DNA from: Mesostigma viride
Taxonomy: Eukaryota; Streptophyta; Mesostigmatophyceae; Mesostigmatales; Mesostigmataceae
Reading direction: 5' to 3'
NCBI GenBank assembly: GCA_009746045.1
Contig: RPFO01000106.1
Coordinates: forward strand, 2,102,211-2,152,210
Length of the DNA: 50,000 nucleotides
A program made the position numbers and the translations under genes. Positions 38,944-48,668 of the stretch are shown in pieces. A model generated the notes under the pieces. That model saw only the letters and a list, made by a program, of their open reading frames with translations. It had not been told where the DNA came from and ran no database searches. The number at the start of each line of letters is the position of its first letter. Position 1 is the stretch's first letter.

Positions 38944-39504
38944 CGTAGATAGGCTTTTCTAGACTAGATATAGCTTAGAGTTAGGTTAGTTCGATTACGC
39001 GGCTTCCTCCACTCCACCCATCCAACCTGGAATATGTGCTACATGATCTCCCAACGGAATTGAATTGAATTGAATTGAATTGTAACATAACTCCGTTGGG
39101 AGTATATGTAGCACATAGCCCCTGAGAGGGGGGCACATGGCCTATCATACATCCTAAGCTACTTCCTGCAAGGGTGGGGATGTAAAGGACCCTTGCTCTA
39201 GGTGCACCAGGGCACTTGCATCCCCATGATCTTCAAGCTATGCCCAGCGAAGGGGGAGCCTGTCATGGGGGGGAAGATCAGCATAGCTATACCAAAAAGC
39301 TAGGGCATGGCGTCTCAGCAGAGAGTTACTCCCTGCATGGGCACTGCGTAATTAAATAAAGCTAGGCATCATCTGGAGGGTGGCTCATCATAGACACACA
39401 TGTACATGACTAAAAAGGGCTAGGCCTAAGCTGGTATAGTGCCTGTAGTAGGCGGGCATGTACAAGGCCACTGTCTAACTATTCTACACTACTGCTGTAT
39501 TCCC

Positions 39505-39676
39505 CTAGGCTGGGGCTGGAGTTGCTGGGGCCGCGGTGGTCGAGGGGGTCGCTTGCCAGGGCTTGTGGCCGACGTAGATGGCCGCCCCCTTCCAGTACAC
39601 CGGCTGGCCCGCCTTGGTCTGCCGGAGCTGGATGTAGGTCGGCCATAGCTCCCGTCGCCGTTGTTGCTGTGCCAGG
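39505..39676 (-). pseudogene. O1-I ORF1 C-terminal part (right of insertion)
   Basis: The minus strand encodes ELWPTYIQLRQTKAGQPVYW, then KGAAIYVGHKPWQA, up to the stop near 39505. It joins the part at 42246-42700 once the inserted element is removed. Confidence 0.7.
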
Positions 39677-42245
39677 TGTCACGTCCGTGATCATTTACGT
39701 CCGTGCACTCAAGAAGTTACGCGGTTCGGAATCGTTACCGACGTTTGGTTGGTTCCGATTCAGTAGGCCGCAGGCTTTGTTCCTTGGGCCGGTGTGGAGC
39801 GCCGCGCCGGAAAGGCCTGAATTTCTAGAGTGACAGTCTTAGGTGACCTGACTTAGGTTCAGGCGCAAGACTTTGGGGCGCAAAGCCTTGGTGGCTTGCG
39901 CAATATTCCGGTGCGTGACATTTGGCAGTTATGAATCTTTTGTATTGTTCAGACGGAATGATGTTCAGTCCATCTGACAAAGCTAGATACGCAGATCGTA
40001 GTGTGCGGTGTGCTGGCTCGCACGTGGTTGTCGAACAGACTTGCTCTGCATTTTGCTGGCAGTCTAACTGCACGTCAGGCGGCTTGCTGGCAAATGCGAC
40101 AGCGCATGGATGCCGGGATTTTTGGAGGTATTTAGGAGCAGCGCAGCGGCCATGGTGGTCGTTGTTCGCTCGTTTCTCTCCCTCACAACTAGTTTGTTGT
40201 CTTCATGGGGTTAAACTTCTCGAACAGCCCGGAGCAGCCCCCGTGAGTGGTTGCATGTCGTTGCCATGACGATGGTTGATAGGATTGACAGTGGTTTGAT
40301 CCGGTTGGGATGTTGTTGGCATTGTGGACGAGAAACGTTCTGCTGACCCGGGAACAGTCCCGGGAAAGGGCCGGTTCGTCGTTGGCCAGTGTGCCAGTAA
40401 CTGGGACATGAGCGCAGAGTCACACAGTTGATATAGATTATGACGTAAGTAAACACTGTTGCGCCACAGTGGCGTCATGGTCGGTCTGTGGTGATTTCGA
40501 TGGGTCTCAAGGATATGTAGTTACTCTTACAGTTGCGGCAGCACAACTCGGCATTCATTGTAATCTGTCAAATGTTATGGAATGAATGGTTTGGGCATTG
40601 CTTTCATCATAAAGCATTATTGCAATCTTCATAATATAATCGGCTGGCTGCGCTGCCTGTCATGAAGGTGGTGGTGCCGTCAAGGACCACACCTATCATC
40701 ACCACTTAATTAAAACGAGCGAACAACCCTTGGCGGGTTCAGTTCGGACAGCCTGAGCCGGAGATATACCCAAGCTGCTTGCAGAATCAAGCACTTGGAA
40801 GAGGATTAAGCTTATCCTTTAAAAAGCTATGAAGAGGATTAGGCTTATATATATCCTTGAAAAAGCCATGAAGAGGATTATGCTTATCCTTGAAAAAGCA
40901 CTGAAGAGGTTATTGCTTAGCCTATTTGAAAAGCATGTGTGGTCCTGTCGTGGGAATTTTTTTTTCCCTATGTGATCCTCTTTTTGACTTTTTGGCTCTT
41001 CATTTTTTCGAGCTAAAAAGTGGGGGGAATATAGTGGATCACACACAAGAGTACTCTATTGCTATGGATATGCCTTCCAAGTGATAGGCTAGGATATAAT
41101 GGCACGCAAACGCGACAGCTGTCACGTCCGTGATCATTTACGTCCGTGCACTCAAGAAGTTACGCGGTTCGGAATCGTTACCGACGTTTGGTTGGTTCCG
41201 ATTCAGTAGGCCGCAGGCTTTGTTCCTTGGGCCGGTGTGGAGCGCCGCGCCGGAAAGGCCTGAATTTCTAGAGTGACAGTCTTAGGTGACCTGACTTAGG
41301 TTCAGGCGCAAGACTTTGGGGCGCAAAGCCTTGGTGGCTTGCGCAATATTCCGGTGCGTGACATTTGGCAGTTATGAATCTTTTGTATTGTTCAGACGGA
41401 ATGATGTTCAGTCCATCTGACAAAGCTAGATACGCAGATCGTAGTGTGCGGTGTGCTGGCTCGCACGTGGTTGTCGAACAGACTTGCTCTGCATTTTGCT
41501 GGCAGTCTAACTGCACGTCAGGCGGCTTGCTGGCAAATGCGACAGCGCATGGATGCCGGGATTTTTGGAGGTATTTAGGAGCAGCGCAGCGGCCATGGTG
41601 GTCGTTGTTCGCTCGTTTCTCTCCCTCACAACTAGTTTGTTGTCTTCATGGGGTTAAACTTCTCGAACAGCCCGGAGCAGCCCCCGTGAGTGGTTGCATG
41701 TCGTTGCCATGACGATGGTTGATAGGATTGACAGTGGTTTGATCCGGTTGGGATGTTGTTGGCATTGTGGACGAGAAACGTTCTGCTGACCCGGGAACAG
41801 TCCCGGGAAAGGGCCGGTTCGTCGTTGGCCAGTGTGCCAGTAACTGGGACATGAGCGCAGAGTCACACAGTTGATATAGATTATGACGTAAGTAAACACT
41901 GTTGCGCCACAGTGGCGTCATGGTCGGTCTGTGGTGATTTCGATGGGTCTCAAGGATATGTAGTTACTCTTACAGTTGCGGCAGCACAACTCGGCATTCA
42001 TTGTAATCTGTCAAATGTTATGGAATGAATGGTTTGGGCATTGCTTTCATCATAAAGCATTATTGCAATCTTCATAATATAATCGGCTGGCTGCGTTGCC
42101 TGTCATGAAGGTGGTGGTGCCGTCAAGGACCACACCTATCATCACCACTTAATTAAATATAGTGGATCACACACAAGAGTACTCTATTGCTATGGATATG
42201 CCTTCCAAGTGATAGGCTAGGATATAATGGCACGCAAACGCGACA
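39677..42245. mobile_element. TG...CA-bounded insertion of two direct units, 4-bp TSD
   Basis: Inserted into an O1-I ORF1, with CAGG at 39673-39676 and 42246-42249. Unit 1 (39677-41117) and unit 2 (41120-42245) both start TGTCACGTCC and end AAACGCGACA, and are separated by GC. The first 1038 bases look nearly identical (one difference noticed, near 40646/42089). Unit 1 has about 315 extra bases (40715-41029) containing degenerate repeats of about 35 bp (GAAGAGGATT) and a purine tract (AAAAAGTGGGGGGAA). The end sequences are imperfect inverted repeats (TGTCACGT, TGTCGCGT). No protein is recognised. It is either a pair of LTR-like units or a dimer of a non-autonomous DNA transposon. Confidence 0.75.
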
Positions 42246-42700
42246 CAGGGTCAAGTCGTCGTCCACGGTGAAGGGAGTATTCGCGAGCCGCTTGCGGCAT
42301 CTGAGAAACGAAATCTTGTCCGCTGGGCTATCAAAGATGAGAAGAAGCGGAGGCGCCCCTGCCTTACCCCGCGCGCGGGGGAGGCGGTGGGCGGTCAGCT
42401 TGATCTCACCAAGAAGGCCCATGCGTGCAAGGATTTTGCTCTCAAACGCACGTGCAAGCTTCTCGGAATTCTCACCTTCTTCCATGTCCAAGTTCTTGAG
42501 TATGGCGTTGAGGCTGCGCTTGGCAAGCTCGGCCTCCTCGCGGAGGTCAAGCGTCTGCCGCTGGAGCTGGGCTGCGACGGCGGAGGTGGTGGAGGTGGTA
42601 TGTTGCTTAAGCATGTCCGCCCAGGTCGTGATGGGAGGAGCATCGCCGGCCAGGCCAGCCGAGGCTGGCTTGGCGGCAATGTCCTTCACTGCCTGGGCGG
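42246..42700 (-). pseudogene. O1-I ORF1 central part (left of insertion)
   Basis: The minus strand encodes TWADMLKQHTTSTTSAVAAQ, TLDLREEAELAKRSLN, RLPRARGKAGAPPLLLIFD, ADKISFLRCRKRL and FTVDDDLTL, then hits the inserted element. It parallels 2800-3250 closely. The N-terminus was lost by 5' truncation. Confidence 0.8.
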
Positions 42701-42760
42701 CTCCCAACGGAGGCATGTTATAATTTAATTTAATTTAATTTAATTTAATCAACCAAATGT

Positions 42761-42891
42761 CACACCACGGCGTCCCCATTTTGGAGGTTTCTGACGCGTT
42801 ACACCCAGGTGAGCCATTTGGCGGAGGTCCGTACGCGCAGATTGCGGCAGGCGCCGAACTCTGCGATTTCCTGTGTTCGCGAGCTCCAGAT
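42761..42891. other. Spacer between two LINE insertions
   Basis: About 130 bases of presumably original DNA between the nested block and the LINE-B target site; nothing recognised. Confidence 0.4.
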
Positions 42892-43033
42892 ATATAACCG
42901 GCGGTTAAAAAATTAAATTAAATTATAACATGCCTCCGTGGGGAGGTCATGTAGCACATATTTCATGATGGATGGGGTGGAGGAAGCCGCGTGATCGAAC
43001 TATCCTAACTCTATCTAGAAAAGCCTAACTACA

Positions 43034-44837
43034 CTACTCATCAAAACGCCTCCTCCGCTTGGGGGGAGGTGGCTTGCCCACAGGGTCGGGCGTGTGTGCC
43101 TTGACAATCTTCTTCCACCGCTCCTTGTCCTGCATGGCAGTCCAAAGACGGGAGAGAGAGTGGATGCGGTACTCAAACTGGGCTGGGACCACTAGGTCGT
43201 CCAGCAACATCTGGGTATAGGTCATGGCATGTTTCCCTACCTTTTTAGGAATGTTCTTGGGGCCAGGCCAGGTCAAAATGTGCCGCCCCGGTTGGCCGAG
43301 CCGCTGGGGACCGGCCAGACCAAGGGCGGTGTCGACCTGGCTGGTGCGAGCAAGATGTCCTACAAATGCTATCCTACGCTGTCTAATCTCGTCCGAAATA
43401 CGCGGCATACCGTGATACAAAGACTCTAAGGACCTACGCTGAGAAAACCCGACATTCAGGACCTGTCGGAGCATCCGGGTTACCGTGCCGTCTAGCTTGG
43501 CTGCCAGTGTTGCCGTGAGTGTCCATGCCTCGGCGCCATACGTGAGCACCGTGAGGACGAGGACCTTGAAGAGCATGCGCTTGCGGTGCTCGTCCAGGCC
43601 CTTGGAGCGCCAGTAGGTGTTGAGCGAACGGAGCTTGGCCCAGGAAAGGCCGATGCGGGTGTCCACATCGTCGGCAGTGTCCGGAAGCCAACTCCCCAAC
43701 AGCTTGAAGCGGTCGCGGAGTGGGACCTCCGTCCCGTCTAGCAGGCGCGGCAGCGGTGGGCGACTGGAGGCCCCAATCACCATCGCCTCAGTTTTGACAC
43801 TAATCTCCAACCCCACCGCCCTCGCCTCCAGGCCCAGACAGTCCAGCCAGGTCTGAATGTGCTCGGGGCGCGCGATGAGGGTGGTGTCGTCCGCGTAAAT
43901 CAGGTCAGCCAGGCGGTAACCCGTGCTAACCCCGCCGTGCCCACGCTCGTTAAGGATGTCCAAGCCTGGCTCGAACCCCTTAAGAGCAGTAAAGCGCGCA
44001 CGTGCCTGGCGCATGACGTGGTCCACGACAATAATGAACAGGTATGGAGACAGGACACAACCTTGCCACACCCCGTGGTGAAGGGGGAATGGTGGGGTGG
44101 TGCCTTCCGCAGTCCGCACTACTGCCTGTGAGCCCTCATACAGTCGGCGAATGGCAGCAATAAACGCTGGTGGCACGCGGTCCAGAGCTAGGATGGCCCA
44201 AAGAGCCTCCCAGAGGACCGTGTCAAAGGCCTTGATATAGTCAACAAAAATGAGGACCAGCGGCAAACTGTCAGGGGGAAGGCGACGCACCTCCTCCATC
44301 AACCGGCGCGCGACAAACACAGCCATGACAGTGTTACGACCACTACGGAAACCCATCTGAGACTCACCCAGGTGTGGGTCCAGCGCGGCGCGGAGCCTGT
44401 GCAGCATCATGCGCATGAAGACCTTCAGCGCGGCGCTCTGGAGGCAGACACCCCGGTAGTTACCGGGGTCAGCAGCAGAGCCCTTCTTGTACAGCATGAC
44501 GCGGATGGCCGTCTGCCACTCAGCAGGCGGAGGCTCGTCAGAGAGCAGGACACGGTTGCAGAACGCCAGCAGAAGATCCCTAACCGCCAGATCAGGGGTC
44601 TTCAGCAGCTCAGCAGAAAGGTGGTCGGCCCCGACCGCCGCATCGTACCGCAGGCGAGCAAGGGCGCCGTCCAATTCCTCCAAAGTGAAGGGGTGGACGA
44701 CGTCGTTGGTGGCAAGGCAGCCCTCCTTCAAGGCGGGGACTTGGTAGTCCGCGGCCGAGGAGGGGGGCGCTGGCGGCGGCGGGGGTCCGGCGACCCCGAG
44801 GCGGGCGGCCGTCTCGGGGTGAAGCGGCGGGGGGGGG
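43034..44837 (-). CDS. LINE-B ORF2, reverse-transcriptase part
   Basis: Minus-strand frame, open from the C run at 44829-44837 to TAG at 43034. The reverse-transcriptase motifs are complete: LRYDAAVGADHLSAELL, GNYRGVCLQSAALKVFM, MGFRSGRNTVMAVFVARRL, FVDYIKAFDT (catalytic Asp), GVWQGCVLSPYLFIIVVDHV, LADLIYADDT (catalytic pair), then TYGAEAWTL, GHLARTSQVD and a basic end (KPPPPKRRRRFDE). There is no natural start here: the frame is the continuation of the endonuclease frame after a one-base shift. Close homology with LINE-A ORF2 on both sides of the shift supports one original ORF. Confidence 0.88.
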
Positions 44838-46503
44838 CGCGAGCCCCACCGGTCAAGGAAACATTGTGGGCCAACCAGCGGTCAAGGCTTACCGGCGCCG
44901 TGCCGTCCCCCGTGTGCTCCACCGGGGTGCGCTGCCGCCGGCCGCCGAGCCGGTCGAGGTGGTACCACATGTCCTTGCCCTGGTTGCGAGCCTGGCAGGC
45001 CTTGGCATCCGCGATGCACTGGGCCGCCTCCGCGTCCTGAGCATGCTCGTAGGCCTCCACAAGGGCGGCCTTGAGCAATGGTTTCTGCAGCGGGTCCCGG
45101 TTACGCTTGAGGCGGTGCCGGGCGGCCAAGACCTTGGGGTCCTGGCGGTAGAGCGGGCCGGGGCGGCGGCGGGGCATGACCGGCAGGTGCCGGGCCGCCA
45201 GCAACGGGGCACGGGCCGCAAAGCCCGCAAAAATGGCTGCGTTGGGGGCACCCTTGTCCAGCTCGTCGACGTCCGCCCGGGCGTCCAGTGCCGACAGGTA
45301 CTTCCGTCGGCACCAGTTCCGCTCGTGCTCGGCGTCCGTCCAGTCCTCAGGATCTCCCTTGACCGGACGTAGAGCAGACCAGTCAGGGCGGACCACTGGG
45401 GCGCGGCGCGCGGGGACGTGGAACCGGAGCCGAAGGGTCGCGCGCACCAACCGGTGGTCAGAGCACACCGTGGGCGTGTCAAACACTCGGGTGTCCAGAA
45501 CCGAGGTACACCTGGGCTGCCGTACCACCACGTAGTCCAGACAGGCCTGACGGCCGTTAGGGCCACGAAAAGTGACCAAGTCCTGGGAGGGACGTTGGAA
45601 GTGGCAGTTGACAGCAACCATCCCGCTATCCCGCAAAAAGGCAGAAAACAGGGGAGTGTTGTCATTAGCAGCAGTGTCAGCAGGCGCAAAGCGACTGCCA
45701 GCAGTACCCACGGGGAGCGTGGCATTGGCGTCTAGCAGCATAACCAAAAAGTGGCGGGCCGGGGTGGCCCCCTCAAGGCTATGCAAGTCCTCGAAGAACT
45801 TCTGGCGTTCCAACGCAGGTAGACCACTATGGGGTGCGTAGCCCACCCCCACCGTGAGGTGGTGTTTAGACCGCCCCTCGACGGAGGTGAAGTGTGCTAC
45901 CATAAGGCGTGGCGTTAGAAACTTAAGCGTGCTGAGGCTAGCAACTGCCAGCGGCGAACACAAAAGACCAACACCACCTTGGCCAGACGTACCGCTGCCA
46001 GCGAAGAAAAACCGCCAGCCACCCGCCAAGCGATCAGTGCTCACCATGCCAAGTGGCACCGTGCGGCGGTGTTCCTGGACGCCTAATATAGACACACGAT
46101 GCTCAATGCAGAATGCGACTAGCTCCTCTACCCGGCAGCTATGGTCGTCATCTAGCAATGTGCGGGTGTTAAAAGTGGCAAGGGCCAAGGATGCCTGCTG
46201 GCCCACCAGGGGAGGACGACGATGGGTGATGGGGGTGGATGCGGCGGGGGGTGGAGGTGGGGGTGAAACGGAGGGGGGAAGGGAAGCGGTAGAAATAGTG
46301 CTTTTCATCGCATTTATTTTGTCCTGCAAGCGTAGGATGCGAGCCTGCCGCCTGCTCTGGGTATTCGGGGATGCTTGCGCAACGCAGAGGCGTAGGAAAT
46401 CTAGCATGCGTTGGGTGTTGCTAATCTTGCTGCTGAGAGCTGTCGTTCTGGCCCGAGATACCGGCACCACCATGTGTCTCAGTCGACTGTTAGGTCGATG
46501 CAT
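44728..46503 (-). CDS. LINE-B ORF2, AP-endonuclease part
   Basis: Starts at ATG 46503 (MHRPNSRLRH). The endonuclease motifs are LALATFNTRTL, GVQEHRRTVP, GQGGVGLLCSPL, VMLLDANATLP and CSDHRLVRATL, followed by a basic linker. After SLTGGARAPP (near 44835) the frame departs from homology and ends 36 codons later at 44728. The true reading goes on in the other frame into the reverse transcriptase. The break coincides with nine C in a row, so it is either a mutation or a sequencing error. Confidence 0.87.
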   Translation of the reverse strand: MHRPNSRLRHMVVPVSRARTTALSSKISNTQRMLDFLRLCVAQASPNTQSRRQARILRLQDKINAMKSTISTASLPPSVSPPPPPPAASTPITHRRPPLVGQQASLALATFNTRTLLDDDHSCRVEELVAFCIEHRVSILGVQEHRRTVPLGMVSTDRLAGGWRFFFAGSGTSGQGGVGLLCSPLAVASLSTLKFLTPRLMVAHFTSVEGRSKHHLTVGVGYAPHSGLPALERQKFFEDLHSLEGATPARHFLVMLLDANATLPVGTAGSRFAPADTAANDNTPLFSAFLRDSGMVAVNCHFQRPSQDLVTFRGPNGRQACLDYVVVRQPRCTSVLDTRVFDTPTVCSDHRLVRATLRLRFHVPARRAPVVRPDWSALRPVKGDPEDWTDAEHERNWCRRKYLSALDARADVDELDKGAPNAAIFAGFAARAPLLAARHLPVMPRRRPGPLYRQDPKVLAARHRLKRNRDPLQKPLLKAALVEAYEHAQDAEAAQCIADAKACQARNQGKDMWYHLDRLGGRRQRTPVEHTGDGTAPVSLDRWLAHNVSLTGGARAPPRRFTPRRPPASGSPDPRRRQRPPPRPRTTKSPP

Positions 46504-46577
46504 GGTAGTGGAACGGGACTATTTAGAGGCTGTCCCCGAAGCCTGTTAGCCGCGAGCCGACGAGGAAGGTTGTCTAC

Positions 46578-47540
46578 CTACTGTCTACCAACAGAGGCAG
46601 CACCCTTCTGGCTAGACGCCTGACGAGACTCCGCTCCGGGGGTGTTAATCGGAACACCTGTAATCCTGTGCCCATCAAAGAATGCTGCAAAGGAGCCATC
46701 CTGAAGCAGACGCAACTTAATGCGCTTACCCTTGGTCTCTTGCTTCTTGGTCTCCTGGACGATGGTGCTGTTCCACACCGCGCTCCTCGCCTTCAGTTGA
46801 GCCGTCGTGTAGTCCTCGTCGAGGCTGAAGTCATCGCGTTGGAGCAGACGACGTGCTCCCAGCACGAGGCGTTTGTCGTGCATGGAGGCCATGGTGACGA
46901 CGACCAGGCCCAGAGGGCCTGGCAGCCGAATGGCACGTTCAATGGCAACACGGTTCTGGAGCTGCAGCTTCCCCAGAAACGCTGGGCCGCGCAGCTCCTC
47001 GGCAAGTGAGTGTGCTGTCTCCTGTGCTGCCGCGCCTTTCTGGAAGCCTTTGATTACCATATTGCGTTGGCGTTGCTGCACTGCATTCTGGGTGACCGCA
47101 GCGGTAGCTGCAGACTTGGCCGCCTGTTGAACAATGGTGGTCAATTGCTTGCCGGTGACATCGGCAAACGTGGTAGTTTTGGCAGGGGCTGCCATGGCTT
47201 TCTTCAGCTCCAGCATCGTCTCCTTCAGGACCTTAATGTCGCCCTGCACGGTCGTAAAAGACTGTGCGAGGTCCTGCAGCGGCACGGTAGTGTCGGTCGC
47301 GGGGGCTGGCCTGGCGATGGGTGTCGCCGGCAGCTCGACAAGTTCAGAGCAGCACGAAATAAGACATGCAAGACGGCAATCCTTGGGCTCCAAATCATCA
47401 ATGGTATCCGAAGGAGCGTCCATAACCTGGCCGGTGCGAGGGTGGCGAATCGGGGCGTTGTGTTCGTAGCGGAGCTGCAGCACGCGTCGCACCTCGGCGT
47501 CGCTGAAGCCAAGGAAGGCAGCGATGTCGTCCAGGCTCAA
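46578..47540 (-). CDS. LINE-B ORF1 protein (main part)
   Basis: Open minus-strand frame of about 320 codons, starting with SLDDIAAFLGFSDAEVRRVL and ending 74 bases before ORF2. A helical segment (GDIKVLKETMLELKKAM) could form a coiled coil. Then comes the ORF1p-like C-terminal module: RNMVIKGFQKGA, IERAIRLPGPLGLVVVTM, DKRLVLGARRLL, FSLDEDYTTAQLKARS, IKLRLLQDGSFAAFFDGHRI. No ATG starts this frame; the real N-terminus is probably in the overlapping frame at 47537-47752. Confidence 0.8.
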   Translation of the reverse strand: MSLDDIAAFLGFSDAEVRRVLQLRYEHNAPIRHPRTGQVMDAPSDTIDDLEPKDCRLACLISCCSELVELPATPIARPAPATDTTVPLQDLAQSFTTVQGDIKVLKETMLELKKAMAAPAKTTTFADVTGKQLTTIVQQAAKSAATAAVTQNAVQQRQRNMVIKGFQKGAAAQETAHSLAEELRGPAFLGKLQLQNRVAIERAIRLPGPLGLVVVTMASMHDKRLVLGARRLLQRDDFSLDEDYTTAQLKARSAVWNSTIVQETKKQETKGKRIKLRLLQDGSFAAFFDGHRITGVPINTPGAESRQASSQKGAASVGRQ

Positions 47541-47752
47541 ACGTGCGCTGGCATGTAGAATGAGGAAGAAATGGAGTCCGGCAAGGAGGTTTCAACCGCT
47601 ATCGGAGTTGCTTCCGAAGTCGCTGCCGAAGTCTTGGTGCGCTTGTTAGCGGCTTTCTTGGCCGCGGCAATGTCGGTGGCGATTTTGTTTGCAGCAAGTT
47701 TGTCCTCGAGAGACTCGGCAGCAAGAACTGAAGACGATGCGGGGGCCTCCAT
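47537..47752 (-). CDS. LINE-B ORF1, probable N-terminus in another frame
   Basis: ATG at 47752 (MEAPASSSVLAAESLEDKLA, then Ala/Lys-rich KKAANKRTKTSAATSEA) runs to a stop at 47537. It overlaps the frame of the main ORF1. A one-base shift around 47555-47570 would fuse them, giving a layout like LINE-A ORF1. Whether this is decay, error or programmed shifting cannot be told. Confidence 0.5.
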   Translation of the reverse strand: MEAPASSSVLAAESLEDKLAANKIATDIAAAKKAANKRTKTSAATSEATPIAVETSLPDSISSSFYMPAHV

Positions 47753-47819
47753 GGCTACGTTTAATAGCACCTAGACGATGGCAGGGGGCGCAGGCGCACG
47801 GCTCACGTGCGTGGTGCCG

Positions 47820-47995
47820 CCATAACGTGCAGAAAAATAGCGATATCTGCTGGGCAGGCCGCCGGCGATAACTTTCGAAATCCTGGGCGATGGCTGCCAA
47901 AAATTAGATCAGCGTGTTCGTCATCAAAAAGCGAGTCTGTAGCAATTTACCCGACCAAATTTCATGCCCGGAATCAAAAGTTATGAGCATTCTCG
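47820..47995 (-). repeat. Single LINE-B 5' UTR unit related to the LINE-A monomer
   Basis: On the minus strand GAGAATGCTCATAACTTTTG, GACGAACACGCTGAT and GCCCAGCAGATATCGCT occur in the same order and spacing as in the LINE-A 168-bp repeat. One unit is present here, against about two in LINE-A. Confidence 0.8.
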
Positions 47996-48052
47996 GCATC
48001 CATAGCTCGGCGCACCGTAAACCGTGCGGTTGTCTCTTTGATATAACCGGCG

Positions 48053-48179
48053 CAAACGTTTGGGCTGTTGCTCAAACGTTGTTCTTACGAACCAGTTACA
48101 ACCGCACAGGCAGCTCACACGTGGATTTTCGTCTGCTCCACCGCCTGTAAGCGGGTTGTTCCCATATTGAATTCTCCCA
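48053..48179. other. Spacer between LINE-B and tail relics
   Basis: Contains GCAAACGTTTGGGC and CTCAAACGTTGTTC words; nothing recognised. Confidence 0.35.
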
Positions 48180-48240
48180 TTAAATTAAATTAAATTATAA
48201 CATGACTCTGTTGGGAGATCATGTAGCACGTACATATTCC
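48180..48240 (-). mobile_element. LINE-B-type 3' end relic, minus strand
   Basis: The reverse complement reads ATGTACGTGCTACATGATCT, CCCAACAGAG, TCATGTTATAATT and TTTAA repeats: the last 60 bases of a LINE-B-type element, placed head to head with the plus-strand copy that follows. Confidence 0.7.
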
Positions 48241-48668
48241 AGCGGCTCGGCCAACCAGGGCGGCATATTTTGACCTGGCCTGGCCCCAAGAACATTCCTA
48301 AAAGGTACGTAGGGAAACATGCCATGACCTATACCCAGATGTTGCTGGACGACCTAGTGGTCCCAGCCCAGTTTGAGTACCGCATCCACTCTCTCTCCCG
48401 TCTTTGGACTGCCATGCAGGACAAGACGCGGTGGAAGAAGATTGTCAAGACGGAAAGGCCAGCCCCTGTGGGCAAGCCGCCTCCCCCCAAGAGGAGGAGC
48501 CGTTTTGATGAGTAGCGTAGATAGGCTTTTCTAGACTAGATATAGCTTAGAGTTAGGTTCGTTCGATTACGCGGCTTCCTCCACACCACCCATCCAACCT
48601 GGAATATGTGCTACATGATCTCCCAACGGAGACATGTTATAATTTAATTTAATTTAATTAATTTAATT
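48241..48668 (+). mobile_element. LINE-B-type copy, strongly 5'-truncated
   Basis: Begins in the ORF2 C-terminus (CGGCTCGGCCAACCAGGGCG), with MTYTQMLLDDLVVPAQFEYR, TRWKKIVKTERPAPVGKPPP and the stop at 48513-48515, then the 3' UTR, TATGTGCTACATGATCTCCC, AACGGAGACATGTTATAATT and a TTTAA tail at 48642-48668. A four-base insertion (GTACGTAGGG) adds codons but keeps the frame open. Confidence 0.8.

Larger units (their letters stand above)
39059..42700 (-). mobile_element. O1-I insertion 2 (minus strand) with 11-bp TSD, itself interrupted
   Basis: Flanked by CTCCCAACGGA at 39048-39058 and 42701-42711. On the minus strand it starts inside ORF1 (AQAVKDIAAKPA near 42690), runs to DDDLTL at 42246, is interrupted by a 2.57-kb insertion, resumes at 39676 (ACAGCAACAACGGCGACGGG) and ends with the 3' UTR, hairpin and CAATT repeats at 39059-39100. 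No ORF2 is present. Confidence 0.85.
37092..42760 (+). mobile_element. Nested block: 5'-truncated LINE-B-type copy with other elements inside
   Basis: The direct repeat AATCAACCAAATGT at 37092-37105 and 42747-42760 brackets the block. The outer element is a plus-strand LINE-B relative kept in three pieces: 37106-37421 (end of the reverse-transcriptase ORF), 38736-39058 (ORF end and 3' UTR) and 42701-42746 (hairpin CTCCCAACGGAG, ATGTTATAATT, TTTAA repeats). Removing the two insertions listed below joins the pieces cleanly. Confidence 0.85.
42904..48040 (-). mobile_element. LINE-B, full-length non-LTR retrotransposon with 12-bp TSD
   Basis: ATATAACCGGCG at 42892-42903 and 48041-48052 flanks the element. 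On the minus strand: a 5' UTR holding one unit related to the LINE-A 168-bp monomer, ORF1, ORF2 (endonuclease then reverse transcriptase), and a 3' UTR with TATGTGCTACAT, the hairpin CTCCCCACGGAG and ATGTTATAATT with TTTAA repeats at the left edge. ORF2 has one frame break in a run of nine C; ORF1 probably has one near its front. It is otherwise well preserved. Confidence 0.88.

Noticed and set aside
39677-42245. Complete LTR retrotransposon or endogenous retrovirus
   Set aside because: No gag, protease, integrase or reverse-transcriptase frame and no clear primer-binding site; only repeat units are present.
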